A stretch of DNA of 64,000 bases, taken from positions 156,261,142 through 156,325,141 of the forward strand of contig NC_071354.1 in NCBI RefSeq assembly GCF_943734655.1, in the 5' to 3' direction. Of this stretch, positions 12,401 through 25,060 are shown in pieces (position 1 is the first letter of the stretch; each line of letters opens with the position of its first letter). This DNA comes from Sabethes cyaneus. Lineage: Eukaryota; Arthropoda; Insecta; Diptera; Culicidae. The translations under genes were made by a program, and so were the position numbers. The notes under the pieces are model-generated. The model worked only from the letters and a program-made list of their open reading frames with translations. It ran no database searches and had not been told where the DNA came from.

Positions 12401-15400
12401 GACTTTCCTGTTTTCTCAGTTAACCCTGTTTTCTGACTTTCCAGGTTTCTCTGTTTTCTGACTTTCCTGTTTTCTCAGTTAACGCTGTTTTCTGACTTTC
12501 CAGTTTTCTCTGTTTTCTGACTTTCCTGTTTTCTCAGTTAACCCTGTTTTCTGACAGTCCAGTTTTCTCTGTTTTCTGACTTTCCTGTTTTCTCAGTTAA
12601 CCCTGTATTCTGACAGTCCAGTTTTCTCTGTTTTCTGACTTTCCTGTTTTCTCAGTTAACCCTGTTTTCTGACAGTCCAGTTTTCTCTGTTTTCTGACTT
12701 TCCTGTTTTCTCAGTTAACCCTGTTTTCTGACAGTCCAGTTTTCTCTGTTTTCTGGCTTTCCTGTTTTCTCAGTTAACCCTGTTTTCTGACTTTCCAGTT
12801 TTCTCTGTTTTCTGACTTTCCTGTTTTCTCAGTTAACCCTGTTTTCTGATAGTCCAGTTTTCTCTGTTTTCTGACTTTCCTGTTTTCTCAGTTAACCCTG
12901 TTTTCTGACTTTCCAGTTTTCTCTGTTTTCTGACTTTCCTGTTTTATCAGTTAACCCTGTTTTCTGCCTTTCCAGTTTTCTCTGTTTTCTGACTTTCCTG
13001 TTTTATCAGTTAACCCTGCTTTCTGACATTCCAGTTTTCTCTGTTTTCTGACTTTCCTGTTTTCTCAGTTAACCCTGTTTTCTGACTTTCCAGTTTTCTC
13101 TGTTTTCTGACTTTCCTGTTTTCTCAGTTAACCCTGTTTTCTGACTTTCCAGTTTTCTCTGTTTTCTGACTTTCCTGTTTTCTCAGTTAACCCTGTTTTC
13201 TGATAGTCCAGTTTTCTCTGTTTTCTGACTTTCCTGTTTTCTCAGTTAACCCTGTTTTCTGACTTTCCAGGTTTCTCTGTTTTCTGACTTTCCTGTTTTC
13301 TCAGTTAACGCTGTTTTCTGACTTTCCAGTTTACTCTGTTTTCTGACTTTCCTGTTTTCTCAGTTAACCCTGTTTTCTGCCAGTCCAGTTTTCTCTGTTT
13401 TCTGACTTTCCTGTTTTCTCAGTTAACCCTGTTTTCTGACAGTCCAGTTTCCTCTGTTTTCTGATTTCCTGTTTTCTCAGTTAACCCTGTTTTCTGACAG
13501 TCCAGTTTTCTCTGTTTTCTGACTTTCCTGTTTTCTCAGTTAACCCTGTTTTCTGACTTTCCAGTTTTCTCTGTCTTCTGACTTTCCTGTTTTCTCAGTT
13601 AACCCTGTTTTCTGATAGTCCAGTTTTCTCTGTTTTCTGACTTTCCTGTTTTCTCAGTTAACCCTGTTTTCTGACTTTCCAGGTTTCTCTGTTTTCTGAC
13701 TTTCCTGTTTTCTCAGTTAACCCTGTTTTCTGACAGTCCAGTTTTCTCTGTTTTCTGGCTTTCCTGTTTTCTCAGTTAACCCTGTTTTCTGACTTTCCAG
13801 TTTTCTCTGTTTTCTGACTTTCCTGTTTTCTCAGTTAACCCTGTTTTCTGATAGTCCAGTTTTCTCTGTTTTCTGACTTTCCTGTTTTCTCAGTTAACCC
13901 TGTTTTCTGACTTTCCAGTTTTCTCTGTTTTCTGACTTTCCTGTTTTCTCAGTTAACCCTGTTTTCTGACAGTCCAGTTTTCTCTGTTTTCTGGCTTTCC
14001 TGTTTTCTCAGTTAACCCTGTTTTCTGACTTTCCAGTTTTCTCTGTTTTCTGACTTTCCTGTTTTCTCAGTTAACCCTGTTTTCTGATAGTCCAGTTTTC
14101 TCTGTTTTCTGACTTTCCTGTTTTCTCAGTTAACCCTGTTTTCTGACTTTCCAGGTTTCTCTGTTTTCTGACTTTCCTGTTTTCTCAGTTAACCCTGTTT
14201 TCTGACAGTCCAGTTTCCTCTGTTTTCTGATTTCCTGTTTTCTCAGTTAACCCTGTTTTCTGACAGTCCAGTTTTCTCTGTTTTCTGACTTTCCTGTTTT
14301 CTCAGTTAACCCTGTTTTCTGACAGTCCAGTTTTCTCTGTTTTCTGACTTTCCTGTTTTCTCAGTTAACCCTGTTTTCTGACAGTCCAGTTTTCTCTGTT
14401 TTCTGGCTTTCCTGTTTTCTCAGTTAACCCTGTTTTCTGACAGTCCAGTTTTCTCTGTTTTCTGGCTTTCCTGTTTTCTCAGTTAACCCTGTTTTCTGAC
14501 TTTCCAGTTTTCTCTGTTTTCTGACTTTCCTGTTTTCTCAGTTAACCCTGTTTTCTGACTTTCCAGGTTTCTCTGTTTTCTGACTTTCCTGTTTTCTCAG
14601 TTAACGCTGTTTTCTGACTTTCCAGTTTTCTCTGTTTTCTGACTTTCCTGTTTTCTCAGTTAACCCTGTTTTCTGACAGTCCAGTTTTCTCTGTTTTCTG
14701 ACTTTCCTGTTTTCTCAGTTAACCCTGTATTCTGACAGTCCAGTTTTCTCTGTTTTCTGACTTTCCTGTTTTCTCAGTTAACCCTGTTTTCTGACAGTCC
14801 AGTTTTCTCTGTTTTCTGACTTTCCTGTTTTCTCAGTTAACCCTGTTTTCTGACAGTCCAGTTTTCTCTGTTTTCTGGCTTTCCTGTTTTCTCAGTTAAC
14901 CCTGTTTTCTGACTTTCCAGTTTTCTCTGTTTTCTGACTTTCCTGTTTTCTCAGTTAACCCTGTTTTCTGATAGTCCAGTTTTCTCTGTTTTCTGACTTT
15001 CCTGTTTTCTCAGTTAACCCTGTTTTCTGACTTTCCAGTTTTCTCTGTTTTCTGACTTTCCTGTTTTATCAGTTAACCCTGTTTTCTGCCTTTCCAGTTT
15101 TCTCTGTTTTCTGACTTTCCTGTTTTATCAGTTAACCCTGCTTTCTGACATTCCAGTTTTCTCTGTTTTCTGACTTTCCTGTTTTCTCAGTTAACCCTGT
15201 TTTCTGACTTTCCAGTTTTCTCTGTTTTCTGACTTTCCTGTTTTCTCAGTTAACCCTGTTTTCTGACTTTCCAGTTTTCTCTGTTTTCTGACTTTCCTGT
15301 TTTCTCAGTTAACCCTCTTTTCTGACAGTCCAGTTTTCTCTGTTTTCTGACTTTCCTGTTTTCTCAGTTAACCCTGTTTTCTGACAGTCCAGTTTTCTCT

Positions 15401-16379
15401 GTTTTCTGACGTTCCTGTTTTCTCAGTTAACCCTGTTTTCTGACAATCCAGTTTTCTCTGTTTTCTGACTTTCCTGTTTTCTCAGTTAACCCTGTTTTCT
15501 GACAGTCCAGTTTTCTCTGTTTTCTGACTTTCCTGTTTTCTCAGTTAACCCTGTTTTCTGACTTTCCAGGTTTCTCTGTTTTCTGACTTTCCTGTTTTCT
15601 CAGTTAACGCTGTTTTCTGACTTTCCAGTTTTCTCTGTTTTCTGACTTTCCTGTTTTCTCAGTTAACCCTGTTTTCTGACAGTCCAGTTTTCTCTGTTTT
15701 CTGACTTTCCTGTTTTCTCAGTTAACCCTGTTTTCTGACTTTCCAGTTTTCTCTGTTTTCTGACTTTCCTGTTTTCTCAGTTAACCCTCTTTTCTGACAG
15801 TCCAGTTTTCTCTGTTTTCTGACTTTCCTGTTTTCTCAGTTAACCCTGTTTTCTGACAGTCCAGTTTTCTCTGTTTTCTGACTTTCCTGTTTTCTCAGTT
15901 AACCCTGTTTTCTGACAGTCCAGTTTTCTCTGTTTTCTGGCTTTCCTGTTTTCTCAGTTAACCCTGTTTTCTGACTTTCCAGTTTTCTCTGTTTTCTGAC
16001 TTTCCTGTTTTCTCAGTTAACCCTGTTTTCTGATAGTCCAGTTTTCTCTGTTTTCTGACTTTCCTGTTTTCTCAGTTAACCCTGTTTTCTGACTTTCCAG
16101 GTTTCTCTGTTTTCTGACTTTCCTGTTTTCTCAGTTAACCCTGTTTTCTGACAGTCCAGTTTTCTCTGTTTTCTGACTTTCCTGTTTTCTCAGTTAACCC
16201 TGTTTTCTGACTTTCCAGGTTTCTCTGTTTTCTGACTTTCCTGTTTTCTCAGTTAACGCTGTTTTCTGACTTTCCAGTTTTCTCTGTTTTCTGACTTTCC
16301 TGTTTTCTCAGTTAACCCTGTTTTCTGACAGTCCAGTTTTCTCTGTTTTCTGACTTTCCTGTTTTCTCAGTTAACCCTG

Positions 16380-19300
16380 TATTCTGACAGTCCAGTTTTC
16401 TCTGTTTTCTGACTTTCCTGTTTTCTCAGTTAACCCTGTTTTCTGACAGTCCAGTTTTCTCTGTTTTCTGACTTTCCTGTTTTCTCAGTTAACCCTGTTT
16501 TCTGACAGTCCAGTTTTCTCTGTTTTCTGGCTTTCCTGTTTTCTCAGTTAACCCTGTTTTCTGACTTTCCAGTTTTCTCTGTTTTCTGACTTTCCTGTTT
16601 TCTCAGTTAACCCTGTTTTCTGATAGTCCAGTTTTCTCTGTTTTCTGACTTTCCTGTTTTCTCAGTTAACCCTGTTTTCTGACTTTCCAGGTTTCTCTGT
16701 TTTCTGACTTTCCTGTTTTCTCAGTTAACGCTGTTTTCTGACTTTCCAGTTTACTCTGTTTTCTGACTTTCCTGTTTTCTCAGTTAACCCTGTTTTCTGC
16801 CAGTCCAGTTTTCTCTGTTTTCTGACTTTCCTGTTTTCTCAGTTAACCCTGTTTTCTGACAGTCCAGTTTCCTCTGTTTTCTGATTTCCTGTTTTCTCAG
16901 TTAACCCTGTTTTCTGACAGTCCAGTTTTCTCTGTTTTCTGACTTTCCTGTTTTCTCAGTTAACCCTGTTTTCTGACTTTCCAGTTTTCTCTGTTTTCTG
17001 ACTTTCCTGTTTTCTCAGTTAACCCTGTTTTCTGACTTTCCAGTTTTCTCTGTTTTCTGACTTTCCTGTTTTCTCAGTTAACCCTGTTTTCTGACTTTCC
17101 AGTTTTCTCTGTTTTCTGACTTTCCTGTTTTCTCAGTTAACCCTGTTTTCTGACTTTCCAGTTTTCTCTGTTTTCTGACTTTCCTGTTGTCTCAGTTAAC
17201 CCTGTTTTCTGACAGTCCAGTTTTCTCTGTTTTCTGACTTTCCTGTTTTCTCAGTTAACCCTGTTTTCTGACAATCCAGTTTTCTCTGTTTTCTGACTTT
17301 CCTGTTTTCTCAGCTAACCCTGTTTTCTGACAGTCCTGTTTTCTCTGTTTTCTGACTTTCCTGTTTTCTCAGTTAACCCTGTTTTCTGACTTTCCAGTTT
17401 TCTCTGTTTTCTGACTTTCCTGTTTTCTCAGTTAATCCTGTTTTCTGACTTTCCAGTTTTCTCTGTTTTCTGACTTTCCTGTTTTCTCAGTTAACCCTGT
17501 TTTCTGACTTTCCAGTTTTCTCTGTTTTCTGAATTTCCTGTTTTCTCAGTTAACCCTGTTTTCTGACTTTCCAGTTTTCTCTATTTTCTCAGTTAACCCT
17601 GTTTTCTGACAGTCCAGTTTTCTCTGTTTTCTGACTTTCCTGTTTTCTCAGTTAACCCTGTTTTCTGACTTTCCAGTTTACTCTGTTTTCTGACTTTCCT
17701 GTTTTCTCAGTTAACCCTGTTTTCTGCCAGTCCAGTTTTCTCTGTTTTCTGACTTTCCTGTTTTCTCAGTTAACCCTGTTTTCTGACAATCCAGTTTCTC
17801 TGTTTTCTGACTTTCCTGTTTTCTCAGTTAACCCTGTTTTCTGACAGTCCAGTTTTCTCTGTTTTCTGACTTTCCTGTTTTCTCAGTTAACCCTGTTTTC
17901 TGACAATCCAGTTTTCTCTGTTTTCTGACTTTCCTGTTTTCTCAGTTAACCCTGTTTTCTGACAGTCCAGTTTTCCCTGTTTTCTGACTTTCCTGTTTTC
18001 TCAGTTAACCCTGTTTTCTGACAATCCAGTTTTCTCTGTTTTCTGACTTTCCTGTTTTCTCAGTTAACCCTGTTTTCTGACAGTCCAGTTTTCTCTGTTT
18101 TCTGACTTTCCAGTTTTCTCTGTTTTCTGATTTTCCTGTTTTCTCAGTTAACCCTGTTTTCTGACAGTCCAGTTTTCTCTGTTTTCTGACTTTCTTGTTT
18201 TTTCAGTTAACCCTGTTTTCTGACTTTCCAGTTTTCTCTGTTTTCTGACTTTCCTGTTTTATCAGTTAACCCTGTTTTCTGCCTTTCCAGTTTTCTCTGT
18301 TTTCTGATTTTCCTGTTTTCTCAGTTAACCCTGTTTTCTGCCTTTCCAGTTTTCTCTGTTTTCTGATTTTCCTGTTTTTTCAGTTAACCCTGTTTTCTAA
18401 CTTTCCAGGTTTCTCTGTTTTCTGACTTTCCTGTTTTATCAGTTAACCCTGTTTTCTGCCTTTCCAGTTTTCTCTGTTTTCTGATTTTCCTGTTTTCTCA
18501 GTTAACCCTGTTTTCTGACAGTCCAGTTTTCTCTGTTTTCTGACTTTCTTGTTTTTTCAGTTAACCCTGTTTTCTGACTTTCCAGTTTTCTCTGTTTTCT
18601 GACTTTCCTGTTTTATCAGTTAACCCTGTTTTCTGCCTTTCCAGTTTTCTCTGTTTTCTGATTTTCCTGTTTTCTCAGTTAACCCTGTTTTCTGACTTTC
18701 CAGTTTTCTCTGTTTTCTGACTTTCCTGTTTTATCAGTTAACCCTGTTTTCTGCCTTTCCAGTTTTCTCTGTTTTCTGACTTTCCTGTTTTATCAGTTAA
18801 CCCTGCTTTCTGACATTCCAGTTTTCTCTGTTTTCTGACTTTCCTGTTTTCTCAGTTAACCCTGTTTTCTGACTTTCCAGTTTTCTCTGTTTTCTGACTT
18901 TCCTGTTTTCTCAGTTAACCCTGTTTTCTGAGAGTCCAGTTTTCTCTGTTTTCTGACGTTCCTGTTTTCTCAGTTAACCCTGTTTTCTGACAGTCAAGTT
19001 TTCTCTGTTTTCTGACTTTCCTGTTTTCTCAGTTAACCCTGTTTTCTGACAGTCCAGTTTTCTCTGTTTTCTGACGTTCCTGTTTTCTCAGTTAACCCTG
19101 TTTTCTGACAATCCAGTTTTCTCTGTTTTCTGACTTTCCTGTTTTCTCAGTTAACCCTGTTTTCTGACAGTCCAGTTTTCTCTGTTTTCTGACTTTCCTG
19201 TTTTCTCAGTTAACCCTGTTTTCTGACTTTCCAGGTTTCTCTGTTTTCTGACTTTCCTGTTTTCTCAGTTAACGCTGTTTTCTGACTTTCCAGTTTTCTC

Positions 19301-22300
19301 TGTTTTCTGACTTTCCTGTTTTCTCAGTTAACCCTGTTTTCTGACAGTCCAGTTTTCTCTGTTTTCTGACTTTTCTGTTTTCTCAGTTAACCCTGTTTTC
19401 TGACTTTCCAGTTTTCTCTGTTTTCTGACTTTCCTGTTTTCTCAGTTAACCCTGTTTTCTGACTTTCCAGTTTTCTCTGTTTTCTGACTTTCCTGTTTTC
19501 TCAGTTAACCCTCTTTTCTGACAGTCCAGTTTTCTCTGTTTTCTGACTTTCCTGTTTTCTCAGTTAACCCTGTTTTCTGACAATCCAGTTTTCTCTGTTT
19601 TCTGACTTTTCTGTTTTCTCAGTTAACCCTGTTTTCTGACTTTCCAGTTTTCTCTGTTTTCTGACTTTCCTGTTTTCTCAGTTAACCCTGTTTTCTGACT
19701 TTCCAGTTTTCTCTGTTTTCTGACTTTCCTGTTTTCTCAGTTAACCCTGTTTTCTGACTTTCCAGTTTTCTCTGTTTTCTGACTTTCCTGTTTTCTCAGT
19801 TAACCCTGTTTTCTGACAGTCCAGTTTTCTCTGTTTTCTGGCTTTCCTGTTTTCTCAGTTAACCCTGTTTTCTGACTTTCCAGTTTTCTCTGTTTTCTGA
19901 CTTTCCTGTTTTCTCAGTTAACCCTGTTTTCTGATAGTCCAGTTTTCTCTGTTTTCTGACTTTCCTGTTTTCTCAGTTAACCCTGTTTTCTGACTTTCCA
20001 GGTTTCTCTGTTTTCTGACTTTCCTGTTTTCTCAGTTAACCCTGTTTTCTGACAGTCCAGTTTTCTCTGTTTTCTGACTTTCCTGTTTTCTCAGTTAACC
20101 CTGTTTTCTGACTTTCCAGGTTTCTCTGTTTTCTGACTTTCCTGTTTTCTCAGTTAACGCTGTTTTCTGACTTTCCAGTTTTCTCTGTTTTCTGACTTTC
20201 CTGTTTTCTCAGTTAACCCTGTTTTCTGACAGTCCAGTTTTCTCTGTTTTCTGACTTTCCTGTTTTCTCAGTTAACCCTGTTTTCTGACTTTCCAGTTTT
20301 CTCTGTTTTCTGACTTTCCTGTTTTCTCAGTTAACCCTGTTTTCTGACTTTCCAGTTTTCTCTGTTTTCTGACTTTCCTGTTTTCTCAGTTAACCCTCTT
20401 TTCTGACAGTCCAGTTTTCTCTGTTTTCTGACTTTCCTGTTTTCTCAGTTAACCCTGTTTTCTGACAGTCCAGTTTTCTCTGTTTTCTGACTTTTCTGTT
20501 TTCTCAGTTAACCCTGTTTTCTGACTTTCCAGTTTTCTCTGTTTTCTGACTTTCCTGTTTTCTCAGTTAACCCTGTTTTCTGACTTTCCAGTTTTCTCTG
20601 TTTTCTGACTTTCCTGTTTTCTCAGTTAACCCTGTTTTCTGACTTTCCAGTTTTCTCTGTTTTCTGACTTTCCTGTTTTCTCAGTTAACCCTGTTTTCTG
20701 ACAGTCCAGTTTTCTCTGTTTTCTGACTTTCCTGTTTTCTCAGTTAACCCTGTATTCTGACAGTCCAGTTTTCTCTGTTTTCTGACTTTCCTGTTTTCTC
20801 AGTTAACCCTGTTTTCTGACAGTCCAGTTTTCTCTGTTTTCTGACTTTCCTGTTTTCTCAGTTAACCCTGTTTTCTGACAGTCCAGTTTTCTCTGTTTTC
20901 TGGCTTTCCTGTTTTCTCAGTTAACCCTGTTTTCTGACTTTCCAGTTTTCTCTGTTTTCTGACTTTCCTGTTTTCTCAGTTAACCCTGTTTTCTGATAGT
21001 CCAGTTTTCTCTGTTTTCTGACTTTCCTGTTTTCTCAGTTAACCCTGTTTTCTGACTTTCCAGGTTTCTCTGTTTTCTGACTTTCCTGTTTTCTCAGTTA
21101 ACGCTGTTTTCTGACTTTCCAGTTTACTCTGTTTTCTGACTTTCCTGTTTTCTCAGTTAACCCTGTTTTCTGCCAGTCCAGTTTTCTCTGTTTTCTGACT
21201 TTCCTGTTTTCTCAGTTAACCCTGTTTTCTGACAGTCCAGTTTCCTCTGTTTTCTGATTTCCTGTTTTCTCAGTTAACCCTGTTTTCTGACAGTCCAGTT
21301 TTCTCTGTTTTCTGGCTTTCCTGTTTTCTCAGTTAACCCTGTTTTCTGACTTTCCAGTTTTCTCTGTTTTCTGACTTTCCTGTTTTCTCAGTTAACCCTG
21401 TTTTCTGATAGTCCAGTTTTCTCTGTTTTCTGACTTTCCTGTTTTCTCAGTTAACCCTGTTTTCTGACTTTCCAGGTTTCTCTGTTTTCTGACTTTCCTG
21501 TTTTCTCAGTTAACCCTGTTTTCTGACAGTCCAGTTTTCTCTGTTTTCTGACTTTCCTGTTTTCTCAGTTAACCCTGTTTTCTGAGAGTCCAGTTTTCTC
21601 TGTTTTCTGACGTTCCTGTTTTCTCAGTTAACCCTGTTTTCTGACAGTCAAGTTTTCTCTGTTTTCTGACTTTCCTGTTTTCTCAGTTAACCCTGTTTTC
21701 TGACTTTCCAGGTTTCTCTGTTTTCTGACTTTCCTGTTTTCTCAGTTAACGCTGTTTTCTGACTTTCCAGGTTTCTCTGTTTTCTGACTTTCCTGTTTTC
21801 TCAGTTAACGCTGTTTTCTGACTTTCCAGTTTTCTCTGTTTTCTGACTTTCCTGTTTTCTCAGTTAACCCTGTTTTCTGACAGTCCAGTTTTCTCTGTTT
21901 TCTGACTTTTCTGTTTTCTCAGTTAACCCTGTTTTCTGACTTTCCAGTTTTCTCTGTTTTCTGACTTTCCTGTTTTCTCAGTTAACCCTGTTTTCTGACT
22001 TTCCAGTTTTCTCTGTTTTCTGACTTTCCTGTTTTCTCAGTTAACCCTCTTTTCTGACAGTCCAGTTTTCTCTGTTTTCTGACTTTCCTGTTTTCTCAGT
22101 TAACCCTGTTTTCTGACAGTCCAGTTTTCTCTGTTTTCTGACTTTTCTGTTTTCTCAGTTAACCCTGTTTTCTGACTTTCCAGTTTTCTCTGTTTTCTGA
22201 CTTTCCTGTTTTCTCAGTTAACCCTGTTTTCTGACTTTCCAGTTTTCTCTGTTTTCTGACTTTCCTGTTTTCTCAGTTAACCCTCTTTTCTGACAGTCCA

Positions 22301-25060
22301 GTTTTCTCTGTTTTCTGACTTTCCTGTTTTCTCAGTTAACCCTGTTTTCTGCCAGTCCAGTTTTCTCTGTTTTCTGACTTTCCTGTTTTCTCAGTTAACC
22401 CTGTTTTCTGACAGTCCAGTTTCCTCTGTTTTCTGATTTCCTGTTTTCTCAGTTAACCCTGTTTTCTGACAGTCCAGTTTTCTCTGTTTTCTGGCTTTCC
22501 TGTTTTCTCAGTTAACCCTGTTTTCTGACTTTCCAGTTTTCTCTGTTTTCTGACTTTCCTGTTTTCTCAGTTAACCCTGTTTTCTGATAGTCCAGTTTTC
22601 TCTGTTTTCTGACTTTCCTGTTTTCTCAGTTAACCCTGTTTTCTGACTTTCCAGGTTTCTCTGTTTTCTGACTTTCCTGTTTTCTCAGTTAACCCTGTTT
22701 TCTGACAGTCCAGTTTTCTCTGTTTTCTGACTTTCCTGTTTTCTCAGTTAACCCTGTTTTCTGATAGTCCAGTTTTCTCTGTTTTCTGATTTTCCTGTTT
22801 TCTCAGTTAACCCTGTTTTCTGACTTTCCAGTTTTCTCTGTTTTCTGACTTTCCTGTTTTATCAGTTAACCCTGTTTTCTGCCTTTCCAGTTTTCTCTGT
22901 TTTCTGACTTTTCTGTTTTCTCAGTTAACCCTGTTTTCTGACTTTCCAGGTTTCTCTGTTTTCTGACTTTCCTGTTTTCTCAGTTAACCCTGCTTTCTGA
23001 CATTCCAGTTTTCTCTGTTTTCTGACTTTCCTGTTTTCTCAGTTAACCCTGTTTTCTGACTTTCCAGTTTTCTCTGTTTTCTGACTTTCCTGTTTTCTCA
23101 GTTAACCCTGTTTTCTGAGAGTCCAGTTTTCTCTGTTTTCTGACGTTCCTGTTTTCTCAGTTAACCCTGTTTTCTGACAGTCAAGTTTTCTCTGTTTTCT
23201 GACTTTCCTGTTTTCTCAGTTAACCCTGTTTTCTGACAGTCCAGTTTTCTCTGTTTTCTGACGTTCCTGTTTTCTCAGTTAACCCTGTTTTCTGACAATC
23301 CAGTTTTCTCTGTTTTCTGACTTTCCTGTTTTCTCAGTTAACCCTGTTTTCTGACAGTCCAGTTTTCTCTGTTTTCTGACTTTCCTGTTTTCTCAGTTAA
23401 CCCTGTTTTCTGACAGTCCAGTTTTCTCTGTTTTCTGACGTTCCTGTTTTCTCAGTTAACCCTGTTTTCTGACAATCCAGTTTTCTCTGTTTTCTGACTT
23501 TCCTGTTTTCTCAGTTAACCCTGTTTTCTGACAGTCCAGTTTTCTCTGTTTTCTGACTTTCCTGTTTTCTCAGTTAACCCTGCTTTCTGACTTTCCAGGT
23601 TTCTCTGTTTTCTGACTTTCCTGTTTTCTCAGTTAACGCTGTTTTCTGACTTTCCAGTTTTCTCTGTTTTCTGACTTTCCTGTTTTCTCAGTTAACCCTG
23701 TTTTCTGACTTTCCAGTTTTCTCTGTTTTCTGACTTTCCTGTTTTCTCAGTTAACCCTGTTTTCTGACAGTCCAGTTTTCTCTGTTTTCTGACTTTCCTG
23801 TTTTCTCAGTTAACCCTGTTTTCTGACAGTCCAGTTTTCTCTGTTTTCTGACTTTCCTGTTTTCTCAGTTAACCCTGTTTTCTGACTTTCCAGGTTTCTC
23901 TGTTTTCTGACTTTCCTGTTTTCTCAGTTAACGCTGTTTTCTGACTTTCCAGTTTTCTCTGTTTTCTGACTTTCCTGTTTTCTCAGTTAACCCTGTTTTC
24001 TGACAGTCCAGTTTTCTCTGTTTTCTGACTTTCCTGTTTTCTCAGTTAACCCTGTATTCTGACAGTCCAGTTTTCTCTGTTTTCTGACTTTCCTGTTTTC
24101 TCAGTTAACCCTGTTTTCTGACAGTCCAGTTTTCTCTGTTTTCTGGCTTTCCTGTTTTCTCAGTTAACCCTGTTTTCTGACTTTCCAGTTTTCTCTGTTT
24201 TCTGACTTTCCTGTTTTCTCAGTTAACCCTGTTTTCTGATAGTCCAGTTTTCTCTGTTTTCTGACTTTCCTGTTTTCTCAGTTAACCCTGTTTTCTGACT
24301 TTCCAGGTTTCTCTGTTTTCTGACTTTCCTGTTTTCTCAGTTAACGCTGTTTTCTGACTTTCCAGTTTACTCTGTTTTCTGACTTTCCTGTTTTCTCAGT
24401 TAACCCTGTTTTCTGCCAGTCCAGTTTTCTCTGTTTTCTGACTTTCCTGTTTTCTCAGTTAACCCTGTTTTCTGACAGTCCAGTTTCCTCTGTTTTCTGA
24501 TTTCCTGTTTTCTCAGTTAACCCTGTTTTCTGACAGTCCAGTTTTCTCTGTTTTCTGACTTTCCTGTTTTCTCAGTTAACCCTGTTTTCTGACTTTCCAG
24601 TTTTCTCTGTTTTCTGACTTTCCTGTTTTCTCAGTTAACCCTGTTTTCTGACTTTCCAGTTTTCTCTGTTTTCTGACTTTCCTGTTTTCTCAGTTAACCC
24701 TGTTTTCTGACTTTCCAGTTTTCTCTGTTTTCTGACTTTCCTGTTTTCTCAGTTAACCCTGTTTTCTGACTTTCCAGTTTTCTCTGTTTTCTGACTTTCC
24801 TGTTGTCTCAGTTAACCCTGTTTTCTGACAGTCCAGTTTTCTCTGTTTTCTGACTTTCCTGTTTTCTCAGTTAACCCTGTTTTCTGACAATCCAGTTTTC
24901 TCTGTTTTCTGACTTTCCTGTTTTCTCAGCTAACCCTGTTTTCTGACAGTCCTGTTTTCTCTGTTTTCTGACTTTCCTGTTTTCTCAGTTAACCCTGTTT
25001 TCTGACTTTCCAGTTTTCTCTGTTTTCTGACTTTCCTGTTTTCTCAGTTAATCCTGTTTT
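16380..25060. repeat. Satellite block duplicated at about 7.6 kb spacing
   Basis: Two rare markers recur with identical spacing. TTGTCTCAG at 17187 recurs at 24803, and CAGCTAACCC at 17311 recurs at 24927, both 7,616 bp apart. The TGTATTC variant at 16381 recurs at 24056 (7,675 bp, exactly one 59-bp unit more). Surrounding units also match in order, so about 1 kb at 16.4-17.4 kb is repeated at 24.05-25.05 kb. This points to unequal exchange or large-scale amplification of many monomers at once. Confidence 0.8.
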
